The notes under the pieces: model-generated
What the model was told of the DNA's origin: nothing
Seen by the model: only the letters and a program-made list of their open reading frames with translations
Database searches by the model: none
In this document: positions 8,404-17,147 of the stretch, piece by piece
How the letters are laid out: each line of letters starts with the position of its first letter
How positions within the stretch are numbered: the stretch's first letter is position 1
Assembly (NCBI GenBank): GCA_020833055.1
Contig: JAJHQZ010000003.1
Span: forward strand, 83,714-147,713
DNA: 64,000 nucleotides
Direction of reading: 5' to 3'
Origin: Candidatus Korarchaeum sp.
GTDB lineage: Archaea; Korarchaeota; Korarchaeia; Korarchaeales; Korarchaeaceae
Translations under genes and position numbers: made by a program

Positions 8404-9666
8404 ATGAGCAAGCTCTTCGATAGGCTCAGTAAGGTCGATGAAGCTATCTCGAAGATATCGACCTATATAAGTAATCTCCCGAGCGAGATCGTGAGCACTG
8501 AGCGGGCCTTGGGGAGGGTCTTAGCTGAGGACATAGTATCACCTACAGACCTTCCCCCTTACGATAGAGTCGCTTTCGATGGCTACGCAGTGAGATCTGA
8601 GAGTACCTTCGGGGCCTCTCCAGATAATCCTATAGTCCTGAGAGTGATAGGATCCTCCTCGCCAGGGGAGGAATGCGGATTTGAGATAGAGGGCATGGAA
8701 GCAGTTGAAGTAGCTACCGGAGCCCCCCTCCCGAAAGGTGCCGATTCCGTCGTCCCACTCGAATATTCGAGGAGAGTAGGCGAGTACGTTGAGATATTGA
8801 AGCAAGTAGCTCCTGGAGCTAATGTAGATAGAGCTGGGAGCGATATAAGGAAGGGAGAGGTCCTCATCAAGAAGGGGACATTTTTAGGCCCATTCGAAAT
8901 ACTCGCGATATCTTCCTTGAACATAACGCAGGTCAGAGTTGTGAGGAAGCCGAGAGTATGCATTATAGCGAGCGGAGATGAGCTCGTAGAACTTGGATCT
9001 GAGCTCAAGAGGGGTAAAGTCGTGAACTCAAATGTATTCGGGATCAGAGCTATCATAGGGGAGTTAGCTGAGACTAGGTATTTAGGTATAGCGAGGGATG
9101 AGCCGGATTCTATCAAGAGTCTAATAGGAGCCTGTGATGACTGTGATATCATCTTAACTATAGCTGGGAGCAGCGTCGGGAGTAAGGATTATCTATATGA
9201 TGTAATAAAGTCGATGGGCGGTGAGATCTTAGTACGAGGCCTCAGCATAATGCCTGGGAAACCTACGGTTCTCGCTACACTAGGAGGGAAGCTCCTAGTC
9301 GGGATACCAGGCTACCCTGTATCCGCTATGGTAGCGACTAGCGAGGTACTACTACCGATAATACAGAGGCTCTTGGGGATCAGGGGAGTGGAGGTTAAGG
9401 CTAGAGTGAGAGCCAAGCTCTCACAGAGGGTTCCCTCTTCTCCGGGAGTGAGGCATTACGTTAGAGTAAAACTCAATAAGAGAGGTGATTCATACATCGC
9501 AACCCCAGTGAGGATAGGCGGCGCTGGTATAGTGAGCTCCCTCTTGAGATCTGACGGCTTCCTCGTAGTCCCCGAGGAAGTCGAGGGATATGAGGAAGGT
9601 GATGAAGTAGATGTGATAGTTTACAAGAGGTGGTTGGATCTTGAGGAAGGTCTTCAGACATCTTAA
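8404..9666 (+). CDS. moeA: molybdopterin molybdenumtransferase MoeA
   Basis: It inserts Mo or W into adenylylated molybdopterin. From the ATG at 8404 the product is 420 residues with the MoeA order: N-terminal domain (ALGRVLAEDIVSPTDLPPYDRVAFDGYAV), beta-barrel domain around residues 60-150, the MPT-binding domain with TIAGSSVGSKDYL and MPGKPT, and a C-terminal barrel. The frame is open upstream to 8347, but that stretch reads as promoter. It overlaps the second moeA by 26 bases. It probably supplies tungstopterin to the AOR encoded at 2134-3996. Confidence 0.92.
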   Translation: MSKLFDRLSKVDEAISKISTYISNLPSEIVSTERALGRVLAEDIVSPTDLPPYDRVAFDGYAVRSESTFGASPDNPIVLRVIGSSSPGEECGFEIEGMEAVEVATGAPLPKGADSVVPLEYSRRVGEYVEILKQVAPGANVDRAGSDIRKGEVLIKKGTFLGPFEILAISSLNITQVRVVRKPRVCIIASGDELVELGSELKRGKVVNSNVFGIRAIIGELAETRYLGIARDEPDSIKSLIGACDDCDIILTIAGSSVGSKDYLYDVIKSMGGEILVRGLSIMPGKPTVLATLGGKLLVGIPGYPVSAMVATSEVLLPIIQRLLGIRGVEVKARVRAKLSQRVPSSPGVRHYVRVKLNKRGDSYIATPVRIGGAGIVSSLLRSDGFLVVPEEVEGYEEGDEVDVIVYKRWLDLEEGLQTS

Positions 9667-11593
9667 GAGCTTAGAGGAAGTTAAGGAATTGATTATGAGA
9701 TACGAGAGACCGGAAAGGAGGGAAAGAATACCTATTTGGGATGCTTTCGGTAGGATCTTAGCCGAAGATGTCGTATCGAGTGTAGATGTACCGGGATTCG
9801 ATAGGGTGATGCTCGATGGTTACGCTGTGAGGGCGGAGGATACATTCTGGGCCGATGAGGATAATCCCGTCGAGCTCAAGGTAGTGGGAGTGGCTTCAGC
9901 TGGGCATCCCTTCCAGGGGGAGGTGGGGGAGGGGGAGGCTGTCGAAGTAGCTACCGGTGCTCCAATGCCTAGAGGAGCCAATTCCGTCGTTAAGGAAGAG
10001 TTCACTGTGAGGAGAGGCGATAGTATCCTTGTAATGAGATCAGTAGCTCCTGGGGAGAATGTGCAAGGAGCTGGATCTGATGTGAGAGTCGGTGAGACTA
10101 TAGCTTACAGGGGGACGAGGCTGACAGCTAGGGAGATAGGGATGCTCGCTGCAGCCGGTATAAGGGAAGTAGAAGTGTTCTCGAGACCTAGGGTGGGGAT
10201 ATTCTCGACAGGGGATGAGTTAGCTCAACTGGGGGAGCCTTTAGGATATGGGAAGATATACGACGTGAACTCACCATCCCTCATGGCTTCCGTGCTAGAG
10301 GACGGAGGGGAGCCCACTTTCCTAGGCATACTCCCAGATGATTATGAAGCTATAAGGGATTCTCTTGAGAGGGAGATCGGGAAATTCGATATCATCCTGA
10401 TTTCAGGGAGCACTAGTGTCGGAGCTGGTGATGTTATGTATAGAGTACTCGAGGAACTAGGCCCACCAGGCGTCATCGTCCACGGTATAGCTATGCACCC
10501 GGGGAAACCGACTATAATAGCTGAGGCGAGAGGGAAACTTGTGATAGGCCTCCCAGGCTATCCCACGAGCTGCCTCACGGTTTATAGGGAGATAGTCTCC
10601 CCTCTCATAAGGAAGTGGAGCGGCAGGCCTCTGGAGACTGGGAAGGAGATAATCGGAAGGGCCGCGGAGAGGATAATCGGGGAGAGGGGGAGGAGGGATC
10701 TACTCCCCGTCCATGTAGTGAGGGATGAGGAGTTCTTAGTTTTCCCTGTCCCAACTGGATCTGAGGCTATTTCGACGCTCTCGAGAGCGGATGGTTACGT
10801 TGAGATGGAGGAGCTTGAGGAGATCATAGAGGAAGGGGAAACCGTTAGAGTGAAGCTCTTCACAGATAAGATCGCTGATATCTCTATAATAGGTAGCCAT
10901 TGCATCGGATTAGAGTTGATAATGGCTGAGATGAGGAGGAGGGGGTTCCACGTTAAATCTGTATTCGTCGGATCCTCCGGGGGGTTCAAAGCAATAGCTA
11001 GAGGGGAAGCCGATCTAGCTGGAGTGCATGCACTCGATCCGGAGACTATGGAGTATAACGTACCTTTCATGCGGAAGTTCTCGATAGAGGATAAGGCTGT
11101 CCTGATAAGGGGCTATAAGAGAGTCCAGGGCCTCATAGTAGCGAAGGGGAACCCCAAGGGGATAAGGGGGATCAGGGATATCCTTGAGAGGAGGGATATC
11201 GTTATCATGAACAGGAATAAGGGCTCGGGCACTAGGATACTGCTAGATCATCTCCTTAAGGTAGAAGCCGATAGGATAGGTATGGATATCTCCGAAGCCA
11301 TCAAGGAAATCAGAGGCTACTGGAACGAGGCTAAATCCCATAACGCAGTTGCCATAGCTGTTAAGAATGGTATCGCTGACGTGGGGATCGGGATAAAGAC
11401 TGTAGCTGCACTTTACAATCTAGATTTTATTCCAATAGCTGAGGAAAGTTATGATTTCTTGATCAGGAGATCCTCAATGAGAAAGAGAGCTGTCGAGGAA
11501 TTCATCAATATTTTGAGGGAATTCAGAAGTAAGCTAAATGAATTGGATGGCATTGAGGCTGATGATGATATAGGCCTCCCTATTAGCCCCTAG
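9641..11593 (+). CDS. moeA: MoeA fused to a periplasmic-binding-protein-like domain
   Basis: The first ~400 residues are a second complete MoeA (LAEDVVSSVDVPGFDRVMLDGYAV, ISGSTSVGAGD, MHPGKPT). Residues ~410-650 form a PBP-like domain (SIIGSHCIGLELI, SSGGFKAIARGEADLAGVH, NRNKGSGTRILLD) as in COG1910 proteins. Fusions of this kind are known in archaea and bacteria; the extra domain is thought to bind an oxyanion or a cofactor precursor. It lacks a signal peptide, so the domain acts in the cytoplasm. It is translationally coupled to the preceding moeA; two MoeA copies may separate Mo from W handling. Confidence 0.93.
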   Translation: MRKVFRHLKSLEEVKELIMRYERPERRERIPIWDAFGRILAEDVVSSVDVPGFDRVMLDGYAVRAEDTFWADEDNPVELKVVGVASAGHPFQGEVGEGEAVEVATGAPMPRGANSVVKEEFTVRRGDSILVMRSVAPGENVQGAGSDVRVGETIAYRGTRLTAREIGMLAAAGIREVEVFSRPRVGIFSTGDELAQLGEPLGYGKIYDVNSPSLMASVLEDGGEPTFLGILPDDYEAIRDSLEREIGKFDIILISGSTSVGAGDVMYRVLEELGPPGVIVHGIAMHPGKPTIIAEARGKLVIGLPGYPTSCLTVYREIVSPLIRKWSGRPLETGKEIIGRAAERIIGERGRRDLLPVHVVRDEEFLVFPVPTGSEAISTLSRADGYVEMEELEEIIEEGETVRVKLFTDKIADISIIGSHCIGLELIMAEMRRRGFHVKSVFVGSSGGFKAIARGEADLAGVHALDPETMEYNVPFMRKFSIEDKAVLIRGYKRVQGLIVAKGNPKGIRGIRDILERRDIVIMNRNKGSGTRILLDHLLKVEADRIGMDISEAIKEIRGYWNEAKSHNAVAIAVKNGIADVGIGIKTVAALYNLDFIPIAEESYDFLIRRSSMRKRAVEEFINILREFRSKLNELDGIEADDDIGLPISP

Positions 11594-12092
11594 CGAGTTT
11601 GATCAAGTGAGGGGCCTCAGGTATTATCAACTTCTCGAGAGCTAGCTTAACAGCGTCCGGTGATCCCGGGAGCATGAAGACGAGTGATTTTAAGTAAAAT
11701 CCAGCTGAAGCCCTGCTAGCGATAGCTGAGCTACCTATCTGAGAGTAACTTAGCCATCTGAATATCTCCCCGAATCCGGGAAGTTCCTTCTTAAGTAATG
11801 GCCCTATAGCTTCTGGCGTTATATCTGAGGGGCTGACACCGGTCCCCCCGCAGAATATTATCACATCGGAGTCCTCAGCTGCCCTTATCAAAGATGCCCT
11901 TATTAGACCTTCATCATCAGGTATCACCTCCTTCCTCACGACTAGATTCCCTGAGGCCTCTATAATCTCCACAGCGACCTTCCCCGTTAGGTCCTCCTTG
12001 CTCTCATCAAAGAACCTAGATGTACTGACTACGAATACCGAATAGCTCAGCTTCTGGGGGGCTCCCCTCTTGTGTTCCTCAGGTACTCCCAT
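11583..12092 (-). CDS. moaB: molybdenum cofactor biosynthesis protein MoaB/Mog family
   Basis: It adenylylates molybdopterin before metal insertion. The 169-residue protein has the family motifs VFVVSTSRFFDES, DSDVIIFCGGTGVSPSDITPEAI and MLPGSPDAVKLALEKLI. It converges on the moeA-PBP gene, overlapping by 11 bases, and completes a local cofactor set with the two MoeA proteins. Its own promoter lies in the divergent gap shared with the DtxR-like gene. Confidence 0.92.
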   Translation of the reverse strand: MGVPEEHKRGAPQKLSYSVFVVSTSRFFDESKEDLTGKVAVEIIEASGNLVVRKEVIPDDEGLIRASLIRAAEDSDVIIFCGGTGVSPSDITPEAIGPLLKKELPGFGEIFRWLSYSQIGSSAIASRASAGFYLKSLVFMLPGSPDAVKLALEKLIIPEAPHLIKLARG

Positions 12093-12147
12093 AGGTCAAT
12101 GGTAGTGGGGTAACTTTAAAACTATCTAATTTACCCCCAATCTCGAG

Positions 12148-12600
12148 ATGGCGGAGCTTCGAGTTAAAATAACTCCAGGGCTTCAGGAGTACCTCACAGC
12201 AATCTACAGATTACAGAGGAGGGGGAAGGCCGTCGGAGTTAAGGAACTCGCGGATGAGCTCGATGTCACATTACCGAGTGTGATAGATGCATTGAAGAGA
12301 CTCTCTAAGGCCGGTTTAGTCAATTACAATAGGTACAGGAAGGTCACTCTCACGGAGAGCGGGGAGAAATCCGCAATACTCATAATGAATAAAGAGGAGA
12401 TTTTCTACGAGTTCCTCAAGGAGATCTTAGGGATAGAGGATGAGAGAGCTAGGGAGGAGGCATGCTGGATGGAGCATGGGGTGAGTTGGGAGAGTGCTGA
12501 GAGGTTAAAATTATTCATCGAATTTCTGAGGGAAAATATGTATGATATAAACGAAGAGTTCAAAAAATATATAAATAAGAGACAGAATTTCACTACCTAG
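12148..12600 (+). CDS. DtxR/MntR-family metal-dependent transcriptional regulator
   Basis: 150 residues with an N-terminal winged helix (EYLTAIYRLQRRGKAVGVKELA, then DVTLPSVIDALKRLSKAGLV) and a dimerisation domain. The metal-binding segment AREEACWMEH provides C106, E109 and H110, matching the Cys-Glu-His primary site of DtxR. The upstream metal-binding His expected around residues 80-82 is not obvious. The SH3-like C-terminal domain is absent, as in MntR. Neighbouring moaB and moeA raise the possibility that it senses a metal tied to cofactor supply, though iron or manganese is the usual effector. Confidence 0.88.
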   Translation: MAELRVKITPGLQEYLTAIYRLQRRGKAVGVKELADELDVTLPSVIDALKRLSKAGLVNYNRYRKVTLTESGEKSAILIMNKEEIFYEFLKEILGIEDERAREEACWMEHGVSWESAERLKLFIEFLRENMYDINEEFKKYINKRQNFTT

Positions 12601-12637
12601 ATGTTATTATGAAAGTGTGTACGCGTACTATCACTAC

Positions 12638-12654
12638 AAAAAATTAAATTAAAC
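12638..12654 (+). promoter_or_regulatory. TATA-like element of the ferredoxin gene
   Basis: AAAAAATTAAATTAAAC is followed 23 bases later by a strong ribosome site GAGGAGGT (12677-12684) and the ATG at 12691. This strong promoter plus Shine-Dalgarno pair fits a highly expressed electron carrier. Confidence 0.5.
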
Positions 12655-12690
12655 CTACTCACAGCTTAGCTTAACTGAGGAGGTGTTACC

Positions 12691-12918
12691 ATGCCCAAGT
12701 ACTTGATAGAGCAGGATAGGGAGAGTTGCATAGCCGATGGTGTCTGCGCATCCCTCTGCCCGGACAACTGGATCATAGATGAGGATGGGCTGGCTTCCCC
12801 CGTAAAGAAGGAGCTCGATGATCTCGGTTGCAACATGGAAGCTGCCCAAGCCTGCCCCGTCAATATAATACATATATACGAGGTTCAGCCGGACGGCTCC
12901 AAGAAGCAGTTGATCTAA
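12691..12918 (+). CDS. fdx: ferredoxin, [4Fe-4S]/[3Fe-4S] type with aspartate ligand
   Basis: A 75-residue single-cluster ferredoxin. The ligands read C13-x2-D16-x2-C19 and distant C55, so aspartate takes the place of the second cysteine. C23 and C47 could form the structural disulfide. This is the arrangement in Pyrococcus furiosus ferredoxin (C11, D14, C17, C56), including the CASLCPD string. The Asp ligand there allows easy conversion between 4Fe and 3Fe forms. It is a plausible electron acceptor for the AOR in this window. Confidence 0.95.
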   Translation: MPKYLIEQDRESCIADGVCASLCPDNWIIDEDGLASPVKKELDDLGCNMEAAQACPVNIIHIYEVQPDGSKKQLI

Positions 12919-12921
12919 ACA

Positions 12922-12937
12922 CCCTTTTTCTTTTTTA
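12922..12937 (+). terminator. T-rich terminator of the ferredoxin gene
   Basis: CCCTTTTTCTTTTTTAT follows the ferredoxin stop by a few bases on the coding strand, a typical archaeal T-run terminator. It lies immediately beyond the 3' end of the convergent SRP RNA gene. Confidence 0.6.
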
Positions 12938-12938
12938 T

Positions 12939-13268
12939 GGGGGCGGTGGGCTCCCCCGAGGTGGAGTTGATGGATCAGGTTTCCCTATTCTCCCCATACC
13001 CTTCCCCCAGTTACCCAGCAGCACCGGACGTCCACCTTAGGGCTGCTCCCTTCCGGGCCTGACCCGGTTCGGTGGTAAAGGTGACTCCCCGTCCCTCCGG
13101 ACGGGTTATCACCACCGCCGGTCCACCGGGACCGAGGTTCATCGGTTAGGAGGAGGTAGGGACCCCCTACCATCAACTCGCCCCCGGGAGTTGCTGACCC
13201 CGGCATTAGCCTTCCGGTCGAGGGGACGGCTACCCCCCCGGTCCTACCCCACCGCCCCCTTGATCGGG
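12939..13268 (-). ncRNA. ffs: 7S signal recognition particle RNA
   Basis: On the minus strand the conserved helix 8 core is present at 13042-13064: GGTCAGGCCCGGAAGG followed by GAGCAGCC, with the matching GGTGCTGCTGGGTAAC side about 30 bases further. The transcript ends pair over a long GC helix: GGGGGCGGTGGGG (about 13259-13247) with CCCACCGCCCCC (about 12950-12939), giving roughly 320 nucleotides. Exact ends are estimated. The gene explains this stretch fully; small reading frames inside it are spurious. SRP54 is encoded at 38669-39985. Confidence 0.93.
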
Positions 13269-13278
13269 CGTCACTCCC

Positions 13279-13956
13279 TTAAAAACCCTGGCGTATGACC
13301 TTGACCTCGCTTCCCCTCGCTATTAGGACTAAATCCGCTAAGCCGACGAATATACCTACTTCAACGACGCCCGGCACTCCCTTTATCTCGCTCTCCATAG
13401 AAGCGGGATCCTCTATCGGGGGGCATGATATATCCACTATCAGGTTACCATTGTCCGTTATGAAGGGCGTTAGATCCTTCATCCTGATCCCAGCATCGCA
13501 ATTGAGTTTCCTCTTGAGATTATAGAGTGTCCAAGAGATCCCATAAGGTAGTACTTCAACTGGGAGAGCTCTCTTTGAGCAGAGCTTCTCCACTAATTTC
13601 GTGTGATCCGCTATAATCACGTAAGTTGAACTGTTGTATGCTAGAACTTTCTCCCTCAGTAAAGCACCACCTCCCCCCTTCAGCAAGTTCAAATTACTAT
13701 CTATCTCATCAGCACCATCTATAGTTATCTCAGGCCTCTCGTCATCAGGGTGAATAACCTTAAGGCCCTTATCCTTAGCTACCTCCTCTATCTGCTTAGA
13801 TGATGGTATAACCGATACTTTATCCGCCCTATCGGATTTAGCTAACTCCTCCACGAATATAGCTACCGTGGATCCGGAGCCTAGGCCCACTAATCTCGCA
13901 TCCCCTATCAATTTGAGCGCTTCCCTAGCCACTACCCTCTTCTCTAACTCTATCAT
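13279..13956 (-). CDS. rpiA: ribose-5-phosphate isomerase A
   Basis: It interconverts ribose-5-phosphate and ribulose-5-phosphate. The 225 residues show the RpiA signatures GLGSGSTVAIFVEEL, the catalytic TIDGADEID and LLKGGGGALLREK. The start codon lies directly at the stop of the OBG-type GTPase gene, so the two share a transcript. Together with the hexuloisomerase at 21866 it would let the cell make pentoses through the ribulose monophosphate route. Confidence 0.96.
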   Translation of the reverse strand: MIELEKRVVAREALKLIGDARLVGLGSGSTVAIFVEELAKSDRADKVSVIPSSKQIEEVAKDKGLKVIHPDDERPEITIDGADEIDSNLNLLKGGGGALLREKVLAYNSSTYVIIADHTKLVEKLCSKRALPVEVLPYGISWTLYNLKRKLNCDAGIRMKDLTPFITDNGNLIVDISCPPIEDPASMESEIKGVPGVVEVGIFVGLADLVLIARGSEVKVIRQGF

Positions 13957-15123
13957 TCAGCCCACCACTATCTCGACTACATCCCCGTCCTCCAGGAGGA
14001 AATCCGGACCCACTCTCATCGGGGAGTAGGGGAGCCTCTTAGCCCATACCTTAGCGTACTTGAACCTCTCCCTGAATGACTCGTGGATTAACTCCGCTAG
14101 GTCTATCACGCTCGAATTCCTAGATAGAATAACTGCCTTATCCGATGGATATTTCTCGTTCTTAGATTTCGTGAATACTCTTATGAGCCCCAGTTCCTTG
14201 AGTATCATCTCCCCTAGCTCCTCTTTAGATGGGAGTCCAGTGGGTGAGGGTATTATCCCCATGACCTTATCTCCGTAGAGCTTCTTGACTTCCTCCACCA
14301 AACCCTTATCCTCGACGATATCATATTTCGTCAGGAAGATTATCGCTGGTTTGTAACTCTTCTCCCCGAATATCGCTTCCTCAACATCCTCGAGCTTCAC
14401 ATATCCTTCTATCTCAACCCAAGCCCTATCTATCCCGAATTGGAGCAGTAGCTCCCTCACATCCCCCTCAGAGCAATCAATTAGCCTCCCCTTATTCATT
14501 ATTATAAGAGCGGGGGCCGCTTTACTCCTCTTTATCCTGACCCTACCGGTCGGCCTCTCTAGAGATATCTCCCTAGACTCTAAGAGTGAGAATATCTTAG
14601 AGAGGGAATCCAGAGGGTCATCGAGAGAGCTCACTGTTATCCCTAGGACATCTGAGTTCTTCGCTAGAGCGACTGCTAGGTTCGTTGGGCCTCCCTGAGC
14701 CTCAAGTATGAGTGGGGGCGCCTCAACTATTTGGATCTGGGTACCGGATATCTCCATCATCCCCTCAACGGGTCTCATAGTAGTGAAGGGGTTCGGGGAT
14801 ATTGAAGGCTTAGCGTTCGTTAATTTAGCTAAGAGGGTGCTCCTTCCGGAATTTGTGAACCCTATAAGGACCATTTGTGCTGCTCCTCTCTTCTCAACCA
14901 TTAAAGATACTCCTTTACTCTTCTTTGCTGCTTTTTTCCTTTCTATTTCCTCTTTAAGCTCAGATATCCTCCTCTTGACGAATTTCTCCATTTTCTCTGT
15001 TCCCTTATGCTTAGGTATTAATGAGTAGAACTCCTTAAGTTTCTGGAGCTTCTCCTCCGGGGTTTTAGCTTTGGAGTACTCCTCCCACTTAGCCTGAGCC
15101 TCTGGTGGGAGGTTGGTCGGCAT
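13957..15123 (-). CDS. OBG/DRG-family GTPase with C-terminal TGS domain
   Basis: A 388-residue cytoplasmic GTPase. A charged helical N-terminus (residues 1-75) precedes the P-loop GFTNSGRSTLL, the switch region NPFTTMRPVEG, a degenerate G3 (VEAPPL) and a G4 of TKYD near residue 263. A TGS-like domain ends the protein (FLLEDGDVVEIVVG). Family members act in ribosome assembly or translation. An MBF1 gene lies two bases upstream and rpiA follows immediately. Confidence 0.88.
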   Translation of the reverse strand: MPTNLPPEAQAKWEEYSKAKTPEEKLQKLKEFYSLIPKHKGTEKMEKFVKRRISELKEEIERKKAAKKSKGVSLMVEKRGAAQMVLIGFTNSGRSTLLAKLTNAKPSISPNPFTTMRPVEGMMEISGTQIQIVEAPPLILEAQGGPTNLAVALAKNSDVLGITVSSLDDPLDSLSKIFSLLESREISLERPTGRVRIKRSKAAPALIIMNKGRLIDCSEGDVRELLLQFGIDRAWVEIEGYVKLEDVEEAIFGEKSYKPAIIFLTKYDIVEDKGLVEEVKKLYGDKVMGIIPSPTGLPSKEELGEMILKELGLIRVFTKSKNEKYPSDKAVILSRNSSVIDLAELIHESFRERFKYAKVWAKRLPYSPMRVGPDFLLEDGDVVEIVVG

Positions 15124-15124
15124 A

Positions 15125-15691
15125 TCACCTCTTCCTCCTCTTCCTCTTAACTTCTACTGCTTCTCCAAGCGTGATAGAGCTATAAACTTGTTGAGGGGCT
15201 GAACTAGTGACATACGACCTCTCAGGATTTCTCTGTATTATAGAGACCTCTAGAAGCTTCTCTATACTCCTAGCTACCTCGAAGCTCGGGACGACTCTCT
15301 CAGATTCTATATTCCTGAGGAGCGATGCTTTTATATTCAATGCCGCAGCTACTTGTTCTATTGATAGGCCAAGAGCTTCCCTAGCTTCTCTTATCTTCCT
15401 CCCGTAATCCTCAACGAGCTCGATCTCCTCCTTCTCCCTCTTGGGGATCCTGAGTTCCATAGGCTTACTGAGGGAGGGCTTCTCTAAGGGTTTTTCTAAT
15501 TTCTTCTGAGGTAGAGTAGCTCCCTCCTCTTTCCTCTTAACTTTCTTGACTTTTCTAGCACAGTTATTGCATAGAGATGCTTTATAGCCATCTAGATCCA
15601 CTATAACGGGCTTCCCATAGAAGGTCCCCCCGCATAACTCACAGACGTAAACTTCCCCCGACAAGCTCACCAGCTCCCACTGATGATGCAA
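15125..15691 (-). CDS. multiprotein bridging factor 1 homologue (aMBF1), Zn ribbon plus HTH
   Basis: The N-terminal zinc ribbon uses CELC and CNNC (about residues 17-42), a Lys-rich linker follows, and a Cro/XRE-type helix-turn-helix (IREAREALGLSIEQVAAALNI) spans about residues 95-150. That is the architecture of archaeal MBF1, which links to transcription and binds the small ribosomal subunit. The start is uncertain: the GTG at 15670 after GGGAG is an alternative. It leads a three-gene leftward operon and is divergent from nac. Confidence 0.88.
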   Translation of the reverse strand: MHHQWELVSLSGEVYVCELCGGTFYGKPVIVDLDGYKASLCNNCARKVKKVKRKEEGATLPQKKLEKPLEKPSLSKPMELRIPKREKEEIELVEDYGRKIREAREALGLSIEQVAAALNIKASLLRNIESERVVPSFEVARSIEKLLEVSIIQRNPERSYVTSSAPQQVYSSITLGEAVEVKRKRRKR

Positions 15692-15723
15692 AAGCTTTAG
15701 ATTAACCTTTGGGTATATACCCG

Positions 15724-16071
15724 ATGAAGAGGATAAGGCCCAGGGACTTAGATAGGATGATGAAGAGCATGGGGATTCAAGTTCAGGGCATAGATGCGAT
15801 AGAAGTATTGATAAAATTGAGTAGCGGTGAGTCTATAATCATAAGGGACCCCCAAGTCTCGCTCATGAGAGTGGGCGGTGAGGAAATTTATCAGATAATC
15901 GGGAGATCCGAGAGATTGAGCGTTGAAACGGAGTACTCACCATCTGAGGAGGATGTGATGTTAGTAGCAACTCAAGCGGGAGTAGATCCCGATAGAGCGA
16001 GGAAGGCTCTCATAGAGACGCATGGGGATCTTGCGGAGGCGATAATCAGACTGAAGGAGGGTTTAATTTGA
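15724..16071 (+). CDS. nac: nascent polypeptide-associated complex protein
   Basis: From the ATG at 15724 this is a 115-residue archaeal NAC homologue that binds nascent chains at the ribosome exit. A short basic N-terminus, a NAC barrel (VLIKLSSGESIIIRDPQVSLM) and a C-terminal UBA domain (DVMLVATQAGVDPDRARKAL) are visible. A TTG at 15709 extends the frame but overlaps a TATA-like GGTATATA. The stop overlaps the TTG start of the HIT gene by 3 bases. Confidence 0.92.
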   Translation: MKRIRPRDLDRMMKSMGIQVQGIDAIEVLIKLSSGESIIIRDPQVSLMRVGGEEIYQIIGRSERLSVETEYSPSEEDVMLVATQAGVDPDRARKALIETHGDLAEAIIRLKEGLI

Positions 16072-16583
16072 GCTTGAGGAGGCTCTGGGCCATCTGGAGG
16101 ATGCCTTACATAAAACTATTGGCTAGTGAGGGTGGGAAAGAGTGCATTTTTTGCAAACTACCGAAGGAGAACAGTGATAAGGAGAACTTGATACTCCACA
16201 GATCCAGCAACTCCTTCATGATAATGAACAAGTACCCCTATAATCCGGGCCACCTGATGGTCGCACCATACAGGCATGTAGCCAACCTCGATGAGTTGAA
16301 CGATGACGAGCTCATTGATATCATGAATCTCGTGAGGCTCTCCATAAGGATTTTGAAAGAGGCAATGAGACCGGATGGATTCAACATAGGGATGAACGTG
16401 GGTAAGGCTGCTGGCGCTGGTTTCGAGGGCCACATACACATACATATAGTGCCTAGATGGATCGGGGACGCTAACTTCATGCCGATAGTGAGTGACACGA
16501 AAGTGATAAGCGAGGCACTATCTAGCACTTACGATGAGCTCAAGAGAGTCTTAGACGATCTGATAGCTAAATCTAAATCTTAA
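16068..16583 (+). CDS. HIT-family nucleotide hydrolase/transferase
   Basis: The 171-residue protein ends its core with the histidine triad HIHIHIVPRW and has the upstream NKYPYNPGHLMVAPYRH. CIFCKLP near residue 25 may hold a structural metal. HIT proteins act on nucleotide phosphoryl linkages such as AppppA or AMP-lysine. The start TTG is coupled to the nac stop. A short basic and aromatic N-terminus precedes the domain; an internal start would remove it. Confidence 0.92.
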   Translation: MSLRRLWAIWRMPYIKLLASEGGKECIFCKLPKENSDKENLILHRSSNSFMIMNKYPYNPGHLMVAPYRHVANLDELNDDELIDIMNLVRLSIRILKEAMRPDGFNIGMNVGKAAGAGFEGHIHIHIVPRWIGDANFMPIVSDTKVISEALSSTYDELKRVLDDLIAKSKS

Positions 16584-16749
16584 TCTGATCATAAAGGAAA
16601 TTATATTGATAATATTTGCAGCTTTTGAATATATATTCTACTTAGCTCACTGTTAATTCAAAAATACGTCAAGTAGGGGGAGAATCCGGGTGAACACCTC
16701 CGCCATACTAGCCTCCAAAATCTTTATCTATTAACATCAGCTAGACCAA

Positions 16750-16823
16750 GGGGCCGTGGTCTAGCTAGGTAGGATGCCGGCCTTGGGAGCCGGAGGTCCC
16801 GGGTTCAAATCCCGGCGGCCCCA
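16750..16823 (+). tRNA. tRNA-Pro (anticodon TGG)
   Basis: Acceptor GGGGCCG/CGGCCCC, anticodon stem CCGGC/GCCGG with loop CTTGGGA, T arm CCGGG-TTCAAAT-CCCGG and discriminator A. CCA is not encoded. A TATA-like TTTATCTATTAA lies about 28 bases upstream. No intron. Confidence 0.96.
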
Positions 16824-17025
16824 TCCGCTAGCGATATCTCCCGCTACCTACATGGGAAGTTCTTACATATCGCTTTCTATCTAAAATTTTGAATTTTCTG
16901 GCAACTTTTCGATACGATTAGAATTATATCCTAGGACATCAGGTAATAGATCCCCTGTGAATATTCGTAGAGCAACTGCCCCGAGTAGAAAAGCTTATTT
17001 GAGCTTACGCATAATAATATCGTGA

Positions 17026-17100
17026 AGCCCCGGGCGGGATTCGAACCCGCGACCTGCCGCTTACGAGGCGGCCGCTCTGACCGAGCTGAGCTACCGGGGC
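17026..17100 (-). tRNA. tRNA-Thr (anticodon CGT)
   Basis: On the minus strand: acceptor GCCCCGG/CCGGGGC, anticodon stem GCCGC/GCGGC with loop CTCGTAA, T arm GCGGG-TTCGAAT-CCCGC. The anticodon CGT reads ACG. Discriminator is T; CCA is not encoded. The body is nearly that of the tRNA-Thr(TGT) at 5853-5925, suggesting an old duplication. Confidence 0.96.
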
Positions 17101-17147
17101 TTTAATAGGGTGCGATGCTCACCTATAAACTTTACTGGATGATGTGT

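Noticed and set aside
12828..13206. Overlapping frames inside the SRP RNA gene on both strands
   Set aside because: They reflect GC-rich structural RNA, and their translations are low-complexity Pro/Gly-rich strings.
16830..16874. Inverted repeat AGCGATAT/ATATCGCT after tRNA-Pro
   Set aside because: Eight bases with a 29-base spacer in AT-rich sequence can arise by chance, and nothing around it suggests a site or RNA. The rest of the gap to 17025 also shows no gene.
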